A stretch of 64,000 nt of DNA from contig NZ_JHXH01000007.1 in NCBI RefSeq assembly GCF_000621805.1, positions 1-64,000 of the forward strand, in the 5' to 3' direction. This document shows, piece after piece, positions 39,534 to 47,969 of this stretch. The position numbers and the translations under genes are program-made. The first letter of the stretch is position 1, and each line of letters opens with the position of its first letter. The stretch is from Ruminococcus sp. FC2018. Lineage in GTDB: Bacteria > Bacillota > Clostridia > Oscillospirales > Ruminococcaceae. The notes under the pieces are model-generated. The model did not search any database. It saw only the letters and a list, made by a program, of their open reading frames with translations, and was not told the origin of the DNA.

Positions 39534-41114
39534 GTGAATTATTATATCTACGGTCTGACCTCAAAGGGCAATGTCCGTGAGAATAACGAGGACAGGATCC
39601 TTATATATAAAGATGTTGTGTCCGATGGCAGCTGTTGTACAACTCTTTCTGCACCATTTATCGCTGCTGTATGCGACGGTGTAGGCGGTGAAAACGCTGG
39701 CGAAGTGGCTGCACAGCTCTGTCTTGAACAGCTCTCGGACATAGTTTACCATGCAGATGTTGATCTGAAGCGTGAGGTGCTGAATATACACCATGACATT
39801 AAGCGAAAGGGGATAGGGGAAAGTCTTTCTGTTAATATGCAGACCACCCTTTGTGCCCTTGCGGTTGATGAAAATGGCGAAGCTATGTGCGTAAACGTGG
39901 GCGACAGCCGTATGTACAGGTTTGTAAACGCCGCAATAAGGCAGATCTCCACTGACCAGTCTTACAGACAGTTTGTCTATGAGCATGGCGATGAGGGAGC
40001 CGTGGCAAAGATCGCACCTAATCTTGAAAATGCTATCGTATCCTCTGTGGGCAGTGTTACAAATGACCCTGAGGTGGAGCTTGTTCCGCTTGTTACAAGC
40101 TTCGGAAAAGAGCCTGACGACACTATTCTTATAGTTTCCGACGGTATTTCCGATTACGTCACCGAGCAGCAGCTGGAGATAGGTATGGGACTTGACCTGC
40201 CCCTTTCTCAGAGGCTGGAAGCCATCGCACAGCTTGCCCTTGATAACGGAAGCGTGGATAATCTTTCTATCGTGGGCATCAAGCCTTATATAACAAAGAG
40301 AGAGCTTGAAAATATAACTTCTGAAAACGTGGAAAAGACCGTTAATATCCGAGATCTTATAAGAGAAACCGACGAGCTGGGCGAGATACTGACCCTTGAT
40401 ATCAACGAGATAATATCTCAGCCTTATGTGAGAATGGAACCTGATCCTTTGCCGGATAAGCCAAACAGAAGCGTGCAGGAGGCTGAGGAAACAATTATTC
40501 GTGAAAGCATGGCGGAACAGAAGGCTGAAATTGAGCCTCAGCCGCAGCAGGAGCCTGAAGCACAGGTCATGGCTGATGATACTGCTGTTGTGACGGCGGA
40601 TGATAAACAGGCTGAGCCTGAGGAAAAGGCACAGGAAGCCGCCGAGGATACATATGAGCATAATTTACAGACCGATGACGGACAGGCTGAGGATGACCTT
40701 ATAGAGGCTCTGCTGAATGCCAAGGCTGCAAAGGATTCTCAAAAGCAGGAGCAGCAGGAGATCAAAGCTGCATATGACAGCACAGACGAGCCTGAGGAGC
40801 TTGATCTGTATACCCTTGGAGAGCGTGCTGTAAGCGCAGTTGTGTCCAATGCGGAAAATACTGCCCAGACCATAAGGGAGATAGAGGTCATGGGGAGCGC
40901 AATGCCCGGACACGTTAAGGGACCTGCTGAAATGGAAAGAGAGTTCCTTGAAAGAATGTCAAAGCTTTCTCTGGGCGATTTTAACCTTGATGAGGAGGAT
41001 GATGCGCCGCAAAGCTCTGAAAGTGAGTCCGGTCCGGAGCTTAATACGGTCGAGCTTCTCCACCAGTCCGCATCAAGCCTTGCAAAGCTGGAAAACCTTT
41101 TGGGAAAGAAATAA
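39534..41114 (+). CDS. PP2C-type protein phosphatase with long acidic tail
   Basis: A 526-residue protein. GTG 39534 is chosen because AGGAGGTG lies nine bases upstream; an in-frame ATG at 39495 lacks a site. Residues 1-250 are a PP2C Ser/Thr phosphatase with metal-binding motifs NNEDRIL, AVCDGVGGENAGE, NVGDSRMYRF and IVSDGISDYV. Residues about 270-526 are low-complexity, rich in Glu, Ala, Gln and Asp, with short helical patches such as the last 40 residues (LLHQSASSLAKLENLLGKK). There is no transmembrane helix. Most PP2C genes of Bacillota sit with a PASTA kinase; none is here. Confidence 0.9.
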   Translation: MNYYIYGLTSKGNVRENNEDRILIYKDVVSDGSCCTTLSAPFIAAVCDGVGGENAGEVAAQLCLEQLSDIVYHADVDLKREVLNIHHDIKRKGIGESLSVNMQTTLCALAVDENGEAMCVNVGDSRMYRFVNAAIRQISTDQSYRQFVYEHGDEGAVAKIAPNLENAIVSSVGSVTNDPEVELVPLVTSFGKEPDDTILIVSDGISDYVTEQQLEIGMGLDLPLSQRLEAIAQLALDNGSVDNLSIVGIKPYITKRELENITSENVEKTVNIRDLIRETDELGEILTLDINEIISQPYVRMEPDPLPDKPNRSVQEAEETIIRESMAEQKAEIEPQPQQEPEAQVMADDTAVVTADDKQAEPEEKAQEAAEDTYEHNLQTDDGQAEDDLIEALLNAKAAKDSQKQEQQEIKAAYDSTDEPEELDLYTLGERAVSAVVSNAENTAQTIREIEVMGSAMPGHVKGPAEMEREFLERMSKLSLGDFNLDEEDDAPQSSESESGPELNTVELLHQSASSLAKLENLLGKK

Positions 41115-41120
41115 TAATTG

Positions 41121-41148
41121 CACCGCAGTTTGTTCTGCGGTGTTTTTT
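41121..41148 (+). terminator. Terminator of the PP2C gene
   Basis: Stem CACCGCA / TGCGGTG followed by six T. Confidence 0.85.
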
Positions 41149-41161
41149 GTGTACGATATTG

Positions 41162-41190
41162 TTGACTTTGGAGCTTGTATGAGTTATAAT
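41162..41190 (+). promoter_or_regulatory. Promoter of pyk
   Basis: TTGACT (41162-41167), 17-base spacer, TATAAT (41185-41190), 28 bases before the start codon. Confidence 0.85.
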
Positions 41191-41218
41191 TATATTGTTT
41201 GATCAAGGAGGATATGTT

Positions 41219-42637
41219 ATGAAAAAAACCAAAATAGTATGCACTATCGGTCCGTCCACCGATAATGATGATATATTGCGTGAAATGATGAAAAGCGGCA
41301 TGGACGTTGCCCGTTTCAACTTTTCTCATTCCGAGCACAGCGTCCATGAAAAGCGTTTTGAACAGGTGTGCAGGCTGCGCAGCGAGCTTGGACTTAATAT
41401 CGCAACTCTGCTTGACACAAAAGGTCCCGAGGTGCGGCTGAAAACCTTTAAAGAGGGCAGCGCTGTCCTTGCCGAAGGCGAAAGCTTTACCCTTACCACC
41501 CGTGATGTTCAAGGGGATAACACGATCTGCTCCATAAGCTTTGCTAACCTTCCAAAGGACGTTTCCCTTGGTACAAGTATCCTGATAGATGACGGTGCTA
41601 TCGAGCTTAAAGCTGAAAGCGTGAACAGCACGGATATCGTGTGCAGAGTTATCCGAGGGGGCAAGGTGTCCGACAGAAAGGGAATAAACGTTCCCGACGT
41701 GAACCTTTCTATGCCATACATTTCTGATGCGGACATGAAAGACCTTGAGTTCGGCGCAAAAATGGGCTTTGACTATATCGCTGCATCGTTTGTAAGAACA
41801 GGTGCAGACGTTATATATCTTAGAAAATTCACCCAGTCTCTTGGCTGGTTCAATCCCAGGATAATTGCCAAAATAGAGAATGCACAGGGCGTAGAAAATA
41901 TCGACGAGATACTGGAAGCTGCCGACGGAATAATGGTGGCCCGTGGCGATATGGGTGTAGAGATACCCTTTGAAAGAATACCCGCTATCCAGAAAACGCT
42001 TATAAGAAAGGCTTATAATGCCGGAAAGAACGTTATTACCGCCACCCAGATGCTTGAGTCAATGATATCAAATGCACGCCCTACAAGAGCAGAGATAACC
42101 GACGTTGCCAATGCGATCTATGACGGCAGCTCTGCAATAATGCTCTCCGGCGAGACCGCAGCAGGAAAATACCCTGTTGAAGCAGTAAAGACCATGAGCA
42201 GGATCGCAGAGACCACAGAGGGTGCCATTGATTACATAAGCCGCTTTAAAAAGCACGCTGATGAGCTTGACCCCACAATAACCGATGCTATCGCTCACGC
42301 AAGCGTTACCACCGCACACGATCTGAACGCAGCTGCTATACTTACCGTAACAAAGAGCGGAGGAACGGCAAGGACACTCTCCAAGTTCCGACCAAACTGC
42401 CCGATAATTGCCCTGACTACGGACGAAACGACCTGTCACCAGCTTAATCTCAGCTGGGGCATAAAGCCGGGACTTATGGACGAAAAGACCAATACCGACG
42501 AGCTTATCGAGCACGCAATAAAGGTATCTCTGGAAAAGGGCTACCTTAAAAAAGGCGACCTTGTTGTTGTCACAGCAGGCGTTCCCCTTGGAGTAAGCGG
42601 AACTACCAACCTTCTGAAGGTGGAGAGAATAGACTGA
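41219..42637 (+). CDS. pyk: Pyruvate kinase
   Basis: A 472-residue glycolytic enzyme that makes ATP and pyruvate from PEP and ADP. ATG 41219 follows AAGGAGG. It shows TKIVCTIGPSTDND at the start, MDVARFNFSHSEH, LLDTKGPEVR, the catalytic Lys region IIAKIENAQGVENIDEI, and MVARGDMGVEIPFERIPAIQK. The length matches the form without the extra C-terminal PEP-utiliser domain of Bacillus enzymes. It has its own promoter and terminator. Together with PPi-phosphofructokinase it belongs to the same glycolytic route. Confidence 0.96.
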   Translation: MKKTKIVCTIGPSTDNDDILREMMKSGMDVARFNFSHSEHSVHEKRFEQVCRLRSELGLNIATLLDTKGPEVRLKTFKEGSAVLAEGESFTLTTRDVQGDNTICSISFANLPKDVSLGTSILIDDGAIELKAESVNSTDIVCRVIRGGKVSDRKGINVPDVNLSMPYISDADMKDLEFGAKMGFDYIAASFVRTGADVIYLRKFTQSLGWFNPRIIAKIENAQGVENIDEILEAADGIMVARGDMGVEIPFERIPAIQKTLIRKAYNAGKNVITATQMLESMISNARPTRAEITDVANAIYDGSSAIMLSGETAAGKYPVEAVKTMSRIAETTEGAIDYISRFKKHADELDPTITDAIAHASVTTAHDLNAAAILTVTKSGGTARTLSKFRPNCPIIALTTDETTCHQLNLSWGIKPGLMDEKTNTDELIEHAIKVSLEKGYLKKGDLVVVTAGVPLGVSGTTNLLKVERID

Positions 42638-42646
42638 TAAAAAGCG

Positions 42647-42683
42647 AAACGGACTGTTGCATATCGCAGCAGCCCGTTTTTTT
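42647..42683. terminator. Terminator between pyk and the convergent 42685 gene
   Basis: Fourteen-base stem (42647-42660 with 42666-42679, one mismatch) followed by T on the plus strand; it abuts the stop of the minus-strand gene. Confidence 0.8.
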
Positions 42684-42684
42684 G

Positions 42685-43839
42685 TTACTCACCCGTTTTG
42701 CTTTCGTCTGTCCCGGATCGTTCCTTTTGTTCATTGGCGTTTTCGGCGTTTTGGCTGTTGTCACCTTCCCGGTAAACAAGCTCGTAGCCTTTGCAGTTGT
42801 TCTTAACGTAATCAATAATGTTTTTCGCCTTTTCTTCCCCGATATTGAATATCAATGCCTTGTTAAGAATGTTGGTGAAAAGATAGCCGTTCTCGCTTAT
42901 TGAAATACTTTTGTTCTCGCAGCCAAGTACGGGGATATTGGTGCTTATATCCAGCTTCTGTTTGAAATTCCCGTTCAACAGCAGTTTGTCGGGATCATCC
43001 ACCAATGTGTATTTCTCGCCATTGGAAAAAAGAATATCCCAGACCTTCTGCTTGTCGATCCCCTGGAACTCAATAGTTTTTCCGCCGTCGGTATAGTAAT
43101 ACGCAGACCCGTAGGAGCCGTTCTCCTTCAGATTAGTCTCAAATCCAAGCTGATAAAGTGTGGACACCTTGTAATCCTCGTTGATATATACGTAGAAATC
43201 CGTTGGTTTATGGCTTTGTATATAGTTCCATCTCTCGACATTGAGGTTTAAATTATCATTATTTTTCTCAATTTTACGGTAGAAATCACTCATGTCAATA
43301 AAGCCAACGGCAACAGCCAGATCCGAACTAATGCCTTGTAAAATATATGTTTTCGCTATATCATAATTTTTATATTTCTCGTATCTCATCGTTAACTCAT
43401 TTATATCATGATATTCGCCTATCTCTTTACCTATCAAATCCTTTTTTATTTCCTTATGTGTCGATATATATTTTGTATACAAAGACTGTTCAAAACTGTA
43501 TTTATTGCGCAGGAAAATCTCTGTATAGAACTCGTTGGGTTTCTGCGCTGTTGTTTCTGAATCAAGTGCATCGGAAGAGCTGTCCGTTTTGACTATCTTT
43601 TTCTCATAATCTGTTTCCTCTGTCACAGAGGTATCCGCACTTTCCGAGGCTGTGTCCACATCTTTTCTGCTGAACACCAGAGCCATTGCCAGAAAGCAGA
43701 AAACTAAAGCTATACTCGATGCAATGGCTGCATATTTCCACGGGAAGGTCTTAACGACTATTTTCTTTTTAGGTGCAGCTTCGGTTATGAGGCTGTCGTC
43801 GATGCCGCCCAGAAGCCGTGCAAAATTCAACTCGTTCAT
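42685..43839 (-). CDS. Putative membrane anti-sigma factor
   Basis: A 384-residue single-pass protein encoded directly after an ECF sigma factor and overlapping it by four bases. Residues 1-32 are cytoplasmic (MNELNFARLLGGIDDSL, the place where a sigma-binding segment would lie), a transmembrane helix covers about 33-57 (YAAIASSIALVFCFLAMALVF), and the rest is an outside domain without recognised motif, ending in a low-complexity Asn/Glu/Lys tail. The His-x3-Cys-x2-Cys zinc site of many anti-sigmas is absent. The role is inferred from gene order. Confidence 0.65.
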   Translation of the reverse strand: MNELNFARLLGGIDDSLITEAAPKKKIVVKTFPWKYAAIASSIALVFCFLAMALVFSRKDVDTASESADTSVTEETDYEKKIVKTDSSSDALDSETTAQKPNEFYTEIFLRNKYSFEQSLYTKYISTHKEIKKDLIGKEIGEYHDINELTMRYEKYKNYDIAKTYILQGISSDLAVAVGFIDMSDFYRKIEKNNDNLNLNVERWNYIQSHKPTDFYVYINEDYKVSTLYQLGFETNLKENGSYGSAYYYTDGGKTIEFQGIDKQKVWDILFSNGEKYTLVDDPDKLLLNGNFKQKLDISTNIPVLGCENKSISISENGYLFTNILNKALIFNIGEEKAKNIIDYVKNNCKGYELVYREGDNSQNAENANEQKERSGTDESKTGE

Positions 43840-44390
43840 ATGTCAAACCCCTCCTTTTGCAAATGCTTGCGCAGTTTTTCCTTTGTCCTTGAAAGCCGCA
43901 TCTTGACCTTGCTTTCCGTTATCTCCATTTGCACAGCTATTTCCTTTATGCTGCAAAAGTACCAGTATCTTTGCACGAATATTATTCTGGACTCTTTGTC
44001 AAGCTCTTTCAGAAAGCTGTTTATCGCCTCACGTATCGCCAGCGTCTCGGATATCTGTATATTTGACGTGCCGATAAATCCTGCAAGTTCCTCAAACACC
44101 GCCTCGGTCTGACCGCCTCCACGTTTTTGTGCACGGTTCTTTTCCAGCCTGTCAAGGGAAAGGTTGCGCACGATGCATCCTAAATATGCTTTAAGCGATT
44201 TAGGCTTTTCAGGGGGTACACTGTTCCACAGCTTCAGATATGCGTCGTTTAAACATTCCTCCGAGTCCTGCTTGTCCGAAAGGATATTTGTGCTTATGAC
44301 CCTGCAATATGTATCGTATTTTTCCCTGGTCTCGTTAATAGCCTCCTGAGACCTTTTGAAAAACAGCTCTATTATTTTCTCGTCGTCCAT
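43836..44390 (-). CDS. ECF-type RNA polymerase sigma factor
   Basis: A 184-residue alternative sigma factor. ATG 44390 is chosen because GAGGTGAAGG lies just upstream; in-frame ATG 44414 is earlier but off-site. Region 2 covers about 20-85 (DSEECLNDAYLKLWNSVPPEKPKSLKAYLGCIVRNLSLDRLEK), region 4 about 115-170 (LDKESRIIFVQRYWYFCSIKEIAVQMEITESKVKMRLSRTKEKLRKHL). No extra C-terminal domain is present. It overlaps the putative anti-sigma gene by four bases and is probably self-regulated (see promoter 44420-44445). Confidence 0.93.
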   Translation of the reverse strand: MDDEKIIELFFKRSQEAINETREKYDTYCRVISTNILSDKQDSEECLNDAYLKLWNSVPPEKPKSLKAYLGCIVRNLSLDRLEKNRAQKRGGGQTEAVFEELAGFIGTSNIQISETLAIREAINSFLKELDKESRIIFVQRYWYFCSIKEIAVQMEITESKVKMRLSRTKEKLRKHLQKEGFDI

Positions 44391-44419
44391 ATCCTTCACC
44401 TCGCTCCCTTGCACATAAA

Positions 44420-44445
44420 GACGGAGTATCTGTGCCTATGGTCAC
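44420..44445 (-). promoter_or_regulatory. Candidate ECF-type promoter of the sigma/anti-sigma operon
   Basis: Minus strand GTGACC (44445-44440), 16-base spacer, CGTC (44423-44420). The start site would be near 44413, 23 bases before ATG 44390. The -10 CGTC and the 16-base spacing resemble ECF promoters; no sigma-A promoter was seen. Confidence 0.45.
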
Positions 44446-44446
44446 A

Positions 44447-44478
44447 TTTTAAAAGCCCACTTAATAAAAAGCGGGCTT
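44447..44478 (-). terminator. Terminator of the DAHP synthase gene
   Basis: Stem AAGCCCGC / GTGGGCTT on the minus strand followed by TTTTAAAAT. Confidence 0.65.
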
Positions 44479-44484
44479 GTTTTA

Positions 44485-45504
44485 TCATATGTAGAATTTC
44501 TTGCCTTCAAACTCAACTCTGCGCTTGAGGTCTGTCATCAGATCGTCAAACTGCTGCGGATTAAGTGACTGTGCGCCGTCGCACCAAGCCTTCGGAGGAT
44601 CGTTGTGAACCTCGACCATGATTCCGTCCGCACCTGCGCTGACCGCAGTTTTTGCCAGCTGCGGAACCATCCATGAGATACCTGTTGCGTGGCTCGGGTC
44701 AATGATAACAGGCAGGTGAGTCTTGTGCTTGAGCATCGGTACAGCGGAAATGTCAAGTGTGTTTCTTGTGGCTGTTTCAAAGGTTCTTATGCCTCTTTCG
44801 CAGAGAATTACGTTCTCGTTTCCGCCTGCCATGATGTACTCTGCGCTCATGAGCCACTCTTCAATGGTGTTTGCAAGTCCTCTTTTGAGCAGGATAGGCT
44901 TATCGCACTTGCCAAGCTCTTTGAGCAGGTCAAAGTTCTGCATATTTCTTGCGCCGACCTGGATAACGTCAACGTCCTGGAACATATCAAGGTGAACCAA
45001 GTTCATTATCTCGGTAACGATAGGCAACCCTGTTGCCTTTTTGGCTTCCAGAAGAAGCTTCAGACCCTCGCCGGCAAGTCCCTGGAAAGAGTAAGGTGAA
45101 GTTCTGGGCTTGAAAGCACCGCCCCTGAGAAGCGTTGCACCGCTTTTCTTAACGTCCTGTGCTACCTCGATGATCTGTTCTTCCGTCTCCACCGAGCATG
45201 GACCTGCGATAACATTGAAAATGCCCTCGCCGAAGGTCACCTTGTCTGTGACCTTGATGTATGAATCATCCGGGTGCATCTTGCGGTTTGCCTTTTTGTA
45301 AGGCTCGGAAACTCTTTTTACGTCGGCAATGTAGCTTGCGCTCTTAATGTTGTCAATATCGAGCCTTGTGGTGTCGCCGATAATTCCCACCAGTGTGGTG
45401 TGGTCGCCTTCGCTGAGGTGGGTTTTAAGTCCCTTGGCGTGAATATCCGCAATAAGCTCCTGGACGTTCTCCTTGGTAGCCTGGGAGTTGAAAATAATGA
45501 TCAT
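44485..45504 (-). CDS. aroF: 3-Deoxy-7-phosphoheptulonate synthase (DAHP synthase)
   Basis: A 339-residue enzyme that joins PEP and erythrose 4-phosphate in the first step of the shikimate pathway. Residues 1-70 form the small ferredoxin-like regulatory domain of type I-beta enzymes (MIIIFNSQATKENVQELI); residues about 85-339 are the TIM barrel with AGPCSVETEEQ, LRGGAFKPRTSPYSFQG, RGLANTIEEWLMSAEY and DPSHATG. The N-terminal domain usually gives feedback inhibition by Phe or Tyr. ATG 45504 follows GAAAGGATATG. It has its own promoter with tandem repeats over the start site. Confidence 0.95.
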   Translation of the reverse strand: MIIIFNSQATKENVQELIADIHAKGLKTHLSEGDHTTLVGIIGDTTRLDIDNIKSASYIADVKRVSEPYKKANRKMHPDDSYIKVTDKVTFGEGIFNVIAGPCSVETEEQIIEVAQDVKKSGATLLRGGAFKPRTSPYSFQGLAGEGLKLLLEAKKATGLPIVTEIMNLVHLDMFQDVDVIQVGARNMQNFDLLKELGKCDKPILLKRGLANTIEEWLMSAEYIMAGGNENVILCERGIRTFETATRNTLDISAVPMLKHKTHLPVIIDPSHATGISWMVPQLAKTAVSAGADGIMVEVHNDPPKAWCDGAQSLNPQQFDDLMTDLKRRVEFEGKKFYI

Positions 45505-45540
45505 TTCTAATTCATATCCTTTCGTTACTGTTATGCTTTA

Positions 45541-45566
45541 AAGCTTTTATCCTTTTAAGCTTTTAT
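45541..45566. repeat. Tandem repeat at the DAHP synthase transcription start
   Basis: AAGCTTTTAT occurs at 45541-45550 and 45557-45566, a 16-base period, just downstream of the -10 (45574-45579) and including the expected start site. A possible operator of an aromatic-amino-acid repressor; unproven. Confidence 0.45.
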
Positions 45567-45573
45567 GTGTTAA

Positions 45574-45602
45574 AGTATATCACTCTTTCTTTAAACTGTC
45601 AA
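45574..45602 (-). promoter_or_regulatory. Promoter of the DAHP synthase gene
   Basis: Minus strand TTGACA (45602-45597), 17-base spacer, TATACT (45579-45574). Confidence 0.85.
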
Positions 45603-45686
45603 GAGTAAATTGTAATGTTTTCATTTTGTTCATCTTGTTCATCTTTTTTAGCATTTTACACAAAACAGGTCAAGCCCTGTGAATAT

Positions 45687-46124
45687 TTAAAGCCATTGTA
45701 CAAAGGCTGTTTTGTCGTTTTTGTTATAACCTGCCTGTTCATAGAATTTCAGAGTGCTTTCCTCTTTTGAGCCTGTTAAAAGCATCATTTTATAACAGTT
45801 TTTACTTTTTGCAATATCTCTTGCATAGTTAAGGCAGGCTTTTGCAAGTCCATTTTTTCTGTGATCTTTGTCTGTTATAACATTTTCTATAAATGCGTAA
45901 GGTCTTTGACCACGAGTGAGATTAGGTATTATAACGCAAACACAGGACGAAACAATAGTTCCGTCCTCATCCGCAACGATAATATGGTGGTTTTCATCAT
46001 TTAAAATGCCTTCCCAAACTTCCATGACCCTTTCATCTTTTGCGGGAAAAGGGTTGTCATGGAGCTGCATATAAAGTTTGAGCAGACCGTCAAAGTCTTT
46101 ATCTGTGATCTCTCTGATGATCAT
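45687..46124 (-). CDS. GNAT-family N-acetyltransferase
   Basis: A 145-residue acetyl-CoA-dependent acetyltransferase of unknown target. ATG 46124 follows AAGGTGAG; longer in-frame starts run back into the end of ispF. The acetyl-CoA site is FIENVITDKDHRKNGLAKACLNYARDIA with the usual R-x-x-G-x-A pattern slightly changed (RKNGLA), followed by CYKMMLLTGSKEESTLKFYEQAGY, the last strand and helix of the fold. It follows ispF by 14 bases and is the last gene of the pheA-ispF operon. Confidence 0.88.
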   Translation of the reverse strand: MIIREITDKDFDGLLKLYMQLHDNPFPAKDERVMEVWEGILNDENHHIIVADEDGTIVSSCVCVIIPNLTRGQRPYAFIENVITDKDHRKNGLAKACLNYARDIAKSKNCYKMMLLTGSKEESTLKFYEQAGYNKNDKTAFVQWL

Positions 46125-46138
46125 TTTCTCACCTTGCC

Positions 46139-46660
46139 TTATCTTAAAAATGGCATATTCCCCGTGAAAGCACCGAAAAAGCCCACATTTCTCTCTGTTA
46201 CAAGGCACACAGCAGTTGCCGATATGCCTTCAAGATTGCCTGTGAAGCCCAGACCTTCCTCGGTAGTTGCTTTGATGGACACCTGTGAAACATCTATCCC
46301 ACAGGCTCTTGCGATATTAAGCCTCATATGATTTATGTGACCGGCAAGCTTAGGCTCTTGCGCACAGATAGTGGAATCGATATTTACAATACGAAAACCT
46401 CTCTGCTCGATAAGCCTTGCAACCTGCCTCAAAAGCTCGATGCTGTTTGCACCTTTATATCTTTCGTCTGTATCCGGGAAAAGCTTTCCGATATCGCCAA
46501 GAGCAAGAGAACCAAGAAGGGAGTCCATTATTGCATGGGTGAGAACATCAGCATCGGAGTGTCCCAGAAGTCCCATATCATTTACTATCCTCACACCGCC
46601 GAGAATAAGCTTTCTGCCCTTTACAAGCTTGTGTACATCATAACCGTGTCCGATCCTCAT
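46139..46660 (-). CDS. ispF: 2-C-methyl-D-erythritol 2,4-cyclodiphosphate synthase
   Basis: A 173-residue enzyme of the non-mevalonate isoprenoid pathway. It has the zinc-binding IGHGYDVH at the start (Asp8, His10 region), [45 protein letters not shown] and the end [15 protein letters not shown]. It is about 12-15 residues longer than usual at the C-terminus, an extra tail after CLVTE. ATG 46660 follows CGGAGGTG and overlaps the pheA stop by four bases. Isoprenoid precursor supply is not obviously related to pheA; coupling is probably economy of expression. Confidence 0.95.
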   Translation of the reverse strand: MRIGHGYDVHKLVKGRKLILGGVRIVNDMGLLGHSDADVLTHAIMDSLLGSLALGDIGKLFPDTDERYKGANSIELLRQVARLIEQRGFRIVNIDSTICAQEPKLAGHINHMRLNIARACGIDVSQVSIKATTEEGLGFTGNLEGISATAVCLVTERNVGFFGAFTGNMPFLR

Positions 46661-47784
46661 TTCTGCACCTCCGTAATGAACTCATAGTTTCCTAAGAATT
46701 TAAAGTAGCCGAGCTCGTCCTCAAGCTGGTTTATAAGCATTGCAACTTTGGGATCTTTGATACTGCCCTGGAAATCAAGATAGAAAACCGCTTCAAAATC
46801 GGTATTTGCCAGTGGACGTGATTCTATCATGGTCAGATTCAGACCTGCAACCGAAAACTTTGTAAGCAGTCTGTAAAGCGCAGATCTTTCGTGGGGCAGC
46901 GAAAGGGAAACCGATATAACGTCCGCCTTTTCCGTGCAAAGTGTTTTCTTGGAAATTACAATAAATCTCGTGTAGTTTTCCGATGCGTTGGCAATATCAT
47001 CGGCTAATATTTTCAAACCGTTGTTCAGAGCACATTCACGGGAACATATCGCTGCAACAGGACGGTCGCTTTGGGCAACGAACTGAGCGGCAAGTGCGGT
47101 ATTTGCATAGTTGTGTCCTTTGTATCCGTGATGTAATATAAATTCTGAGCACTGCATAAGTGCCTGCTCATGAGAATAGACTATCTGTATATCCTCGGGA
47201 TCGGTATCCTGCCTTGCAGCAAGACAATGAGAGATCCGCAGTTTTGTACCGGCACAGATCTTCAGATCATATTTTTTCAAAAGCTCATATGTTGCCGTAA
47301 CAGATCCTGCTGTGGAGTTTGCAATGGGTACAACTCCAAAATCAAAACGTTTGTCGTCGACCGCTTCAAATACCTGCTCAAAACCGTTGAAGAAAGTAAT
47401 TTCGCCGTTTGGAAGAAGCTTTTTGCACGCCATTTGCGAGAAAGAACCCTCCGTTCCCGGAACAGCAGCTTTGCATTTTGCGTTTAGGTCAACATACTCA
47501 CTTTCAATGCTGTTTTTATCGGAAAAGAAATCCTGATACTGAAGACACTTGGAAATATCCATGATCGTCTGATAAAGTACCTGTGATGAGTTTTTCAATT
47601 CCTCCGGGAACATATCCTTCATTCTCTGAAGTATCTGTTCTTCACGTCCTTTCTGAAAAACGGGAAGATCGTTTTTGATCTTATATTCGGAAACATCCTT
47701 GCAAAGCTTCATTCTTTCAATAAAAAGCTCAGCGATCCTGTCGTCGGTAACATTTATCTTCTTTCTTAATTCTTCAAGTTCCAT
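46657..47784 (-). CDS. pheA: Chorismate mutase / prephenate dehydratase (P-protein)
   Basis: A 375-residue bifunctional enzyme for phenylalanine synthesis. Residues 1-85 are the AroQ chorismate mutase ([30 protein letters not shown]), about 105-285 the prephenate dehydratase ([44 protein letters not shown]), and about 295-370 an ACT domain with [24 protein letters not shown] for phenylalanine feedback. The catalytic Thr of the dehydratase (TRF) is present. ATG 47784 follows AAGGGGGAG. A promoter lies 25 bases upstream. Confidence 0.95.
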   Translation of the reverse strand: MELEELRKKINVTDDRIAELFIERMKLCKDVSEYKIKNDLPVFQKGREEQILQRMKDMFPEELKNSSQVLYQTIMDISKCLQYQDFFSDKNSIESEYVDLNAKCKAAVPGTEGSFSQMACKKLLPNGEITFFNGFEQVFEAVDDKRFDFGVVPIANSTAGSVTATYELLKKYDLKICAGTKLRISHCLAARQDTDPEDIQIVYSHEQALMQCSEFILHHGYKGHNYANTALAAQFVAQSDRPVAAICSRECALNNGLKILADDIANASENYTRFIVISKKTLCTEKADVISVSLSLPHERSALYRLLTKFSVAGLNLTMIESRPLANTDFEAVFYLDFQGSIKDPKVAMLINQLEDELGYFKFLGNYEFITEVQK

Positions 47785-47808
47785 TTGATCTCCCCCTTGC
47801 TTTTATAA

Positions 47809-47837
47809 AGTTTATCACATCTATTGTGTTTTTTCAA
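47809..47837 (-). promoter_or_regulatory. Promoter of the pheA-ispF-GNAT operon
   Basis: Minus strand TTGAAA (47837-47832), 17-base spacer, TAAACT (47814-47809). Confidence 0.65.
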
Positions 47838-47904
47838 GGGGTGAAAACAAACATTTCACAAAAGACTGTCACTTTTTTTGTATAAGTTTATTTGTAGAAA
47901 TTTA

Positions 47905-47933
47905 TTGACTCTTTGGGATAAATATGTTAAATT
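47905..47933 (+). promoter_or_regulatory. Promoter of the FIST-GGDEF gene
   Basis: TTGACT (47905-47910), 17-base spacer, TAAATT (47928-47933), 36 bases before the start codon. Confidence 0.6.
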
Positions 47934-47969
47934 GGTTATATACATAAAACAAATTTGGAGGTGACTGTG

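Noticed and set aside
39561-40661. A 366-codon minus-strand frame across the PP2C gene
   Set aside because: No ribosome binding site and no domain pattern; it mirrors the well-supported PP2C coding sequence.
45505-45686. Possible T-box or attenuator before DAHP synthase
   Set aside because: The leader after the promoter is about 60 bases and contains no T-box sequence, specifier loop or terminator hairpin.
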